16,572 bases of DNA from NCBI GenBank assembly GCA_028292565.1, contig JAQGMD010000082.1, positions 1 through 16,572 on the forward strand. Reading direction: 5' to 3'. Shown one piece after another: positions 16,086-16,572 of this stretch (position 1 is its first letter; the number at the start of each line of letters is the position of its first letter). The notes beneath the pieces are model-generated. The model searched no databases, was not told where the DNA came from, and saw only the letters and a list, made by a program, of their open reading frames with translations. The stretch is from Burkholderia sp. GTDB taxonomy: Bacteria; Pseudomonadota; Gammaproteobacteria; Burkholderiales; Burkholderiaceae. Made by a program: the position numbers and the translations under genes.

Positions 16086-16120
16086 GCAGCAGAGTGTCGA
16101 TGCGACGGTCTGCTGCTTTT
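16086..16120 (+). terminator. Terminator-like hairpin directly upstream of metN
   Basis: GCAGCAGA (16086-16093) pairs with TCTGCTGC (16109-16116), and inside it GTCG-ATG-CGAC (16096-16106) adds a second stem. TTTTCATTT follows. The shape is that of an intrinsic terminator reading rightward, yet the nearest upstream rightward gene ends about 1 kb away. It is only 15 bases before the metN ATG, so it could serve in leader attenuation. I do not recognise a SAM or SAH riboswitch upstream, and the space is small. Confidence 0.5.
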
Positions 16121-16131
16121 CATTTGTATTC

Positions 16132-16572
16132 ATGATCGAGATTCAGTCACTTTCCCAGCGCTTCCAAGGCAACGGGCGCGCTGTCGATGCGGTTCGCGAT
16201 GTCAGTCTGTCGATTCCCAAGGGTGAAATCTTCGGCATCATCGGCCGCAGCGGCGCCGGCAAGAGCACGCTGGTCCGCAATATCAACCTGTTAAACCGGC
16301 CCACGGCCGGCCGCGTGCTGGTCGACGGCAAGGATATGACCGCCATGCCTGCCGATGAGTTGCGCGCTGCCCGTCGCGAAATCGGCATGATTTTTCAGCA
16401 CTTCAACCTGCTGTCGTCCCGCACGGTGTACGGTAATATCGCGTTGCCGCTGGAACTGGCCGGCATGTCCAGGGCCGATATCCACGAGAAGGTGATGCCG
16501 CTGCTGGACCTGGTCGGCCTCACCGAACAAAAGGACCGCTACCCCTCGCAGATCAGCGGCGGACAGAAGCAG
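16132..16572 (+). CDS. metN: Methionine ABC transporter ATP-binding protein, 5' part
   Basis: MetN is the cytoplasmic ATPase of the MetNIQ importer for methionine. The first 147 codons are present and run off the window edge. Visible are Walker [10 protein letters not shown] (38-46), the Q loop with Q89 in [13 protein letters not shown], and the ABC signature ISGGQKQ (141-147) at the very end; Walker B and the C-terminal ACT-like regulatory domain would lie outside. The N-terminus [11 protein letters not shown] and the sequence [14 protein letters not shown] through FNLLSSRTV are typical of MetN rather than other ABC ATPases. No good ribosome binding site precedes ATG 16132; the 15 bases upstream are the T-rich tail of a terminator-like hairpin. 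metI and metQ would be expected next. It is unrelated to the glycogen/trehalose genes. Confidence 0.9.
   Translation, partial: MIEIQSLSQRFQGNGRAVDAVRDVSLSIPKGEIFGIIGRSGAGKSTLVRNINLLNRPTAGRVLVDGKDMTAMPADELRAARREIGMIFQHFNLLSSRTVYGNIALPLELAGMSRADIHEKVMPLLDLVGLTEQKDRYPSQISGGQKQ

Larger units (their letters stand above)
15816..16131. other. Divergent intergenic region, pentapeptide gene / metN
   Basis: This 316-base spacer contains the family A repeat (15838-15858), a perfect 7-bp hairpin TTGGGAT-TTGC-ATCCCAA (15914-15931), a hairpin GCGTTAT-GCC-TCA-GGC-GT-ATAACGC (15994-16018) and a terminator-like hairpin next to metN (16086-16120). A weak promoter candidate towards metN is TTACTA (16035-16040), an 18-base gap, then TACAAT (16059-16064). 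On the minus strand GATAAT near 15900 is -10-like without a clear -35. A 75-codon open frame here overlaps metN out of frame and shows no family features. Confidence 0.5.

Noticed and set aside
15999..16226. 75-codon plus-strand frame overlapping the start of metN
   Set aside because: It overlaps metN in a different frame, crosses the hairpins and has no family features or ribosome binding site.
1..16572. Mobile element, prophage, CRISPR array or defence island
   Set aside because: No transposase, integrase, phage gene, direct-repeat array or defence protein is seen. The only repeats are small REP-like palindromes.

Overview
The window is GC-rich, densely coded DNA from a proteobacterium, most likely a betaproteobacterium of the order Burkholderiales (perhaps Oxalobacteraceae). 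I base this on the metN sequence, on the glgA-glgB-glgX-treZ-malQ-treY gene order and on the type of short palindromic repeats. The lineage call is from recalled resemblance, not from a search.

Layout. At the left edge is the 3' end of a DUF427 gene (+), followed by a terminator-like hairpin. A convergent SAM-dependent methyltransferase gene (-) comes next, and a 338-base divergent spacer separates it from the main block. Positions 1396-15109 (+) carry glgA, glgB, glgX, treZ, malQ, treY and a COG1208-type NDP-sugar pyrophosphorylase, all in one direction and probably one operon. Convergent to its end lies a pentapeptide-repeat gene (-) with a signal peptide or membrane anchor. A 316-base spacer follows, then the 5' part of metN (+), cut by the window edge.

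How the genes work together. GlgA and GlgB build branched alpha-glucan. GlgX trims the branches. TreY turns the reducing end of linear chains into a trehalose unit and TreZ releases trehalose. MalQ re-pools the short maltodextrins that are left. The block therefore makes glycogen and converts it to trehalose, a storage and osmoprotection route. No glgC (ADP-glucose pyrophosphorylase) and no glgP lies in the window. The last gene is a nucleotidyltransferase of a different family whose sugar nucleotide product is unknown. glgX-treZ-malQ-treY are joined by three ATGA overlaps, which implies translational coupling.

Repeats. Two kinds of REP-like palindromes occur. One pair sits in inverted orientation between glgB and glgX and supplies the last codons and the stop of glgB. 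The other kind occurs at the methyltransferase stop codon and just upstream of the pentapeptide gene. There is no tRNA, rRNA, CRISPR array, transposase or phage gene.

The metabolism here is known. I see no strong case for a wholly new system. The points most worth following are the unassigned pyrophosphorylase at the end of the glycogen/trehalose operon, the terminator-like hairpin directly before metN, the repeat-built C-terminus of GlgB, and the cysteine-capped pentapeptide protein.
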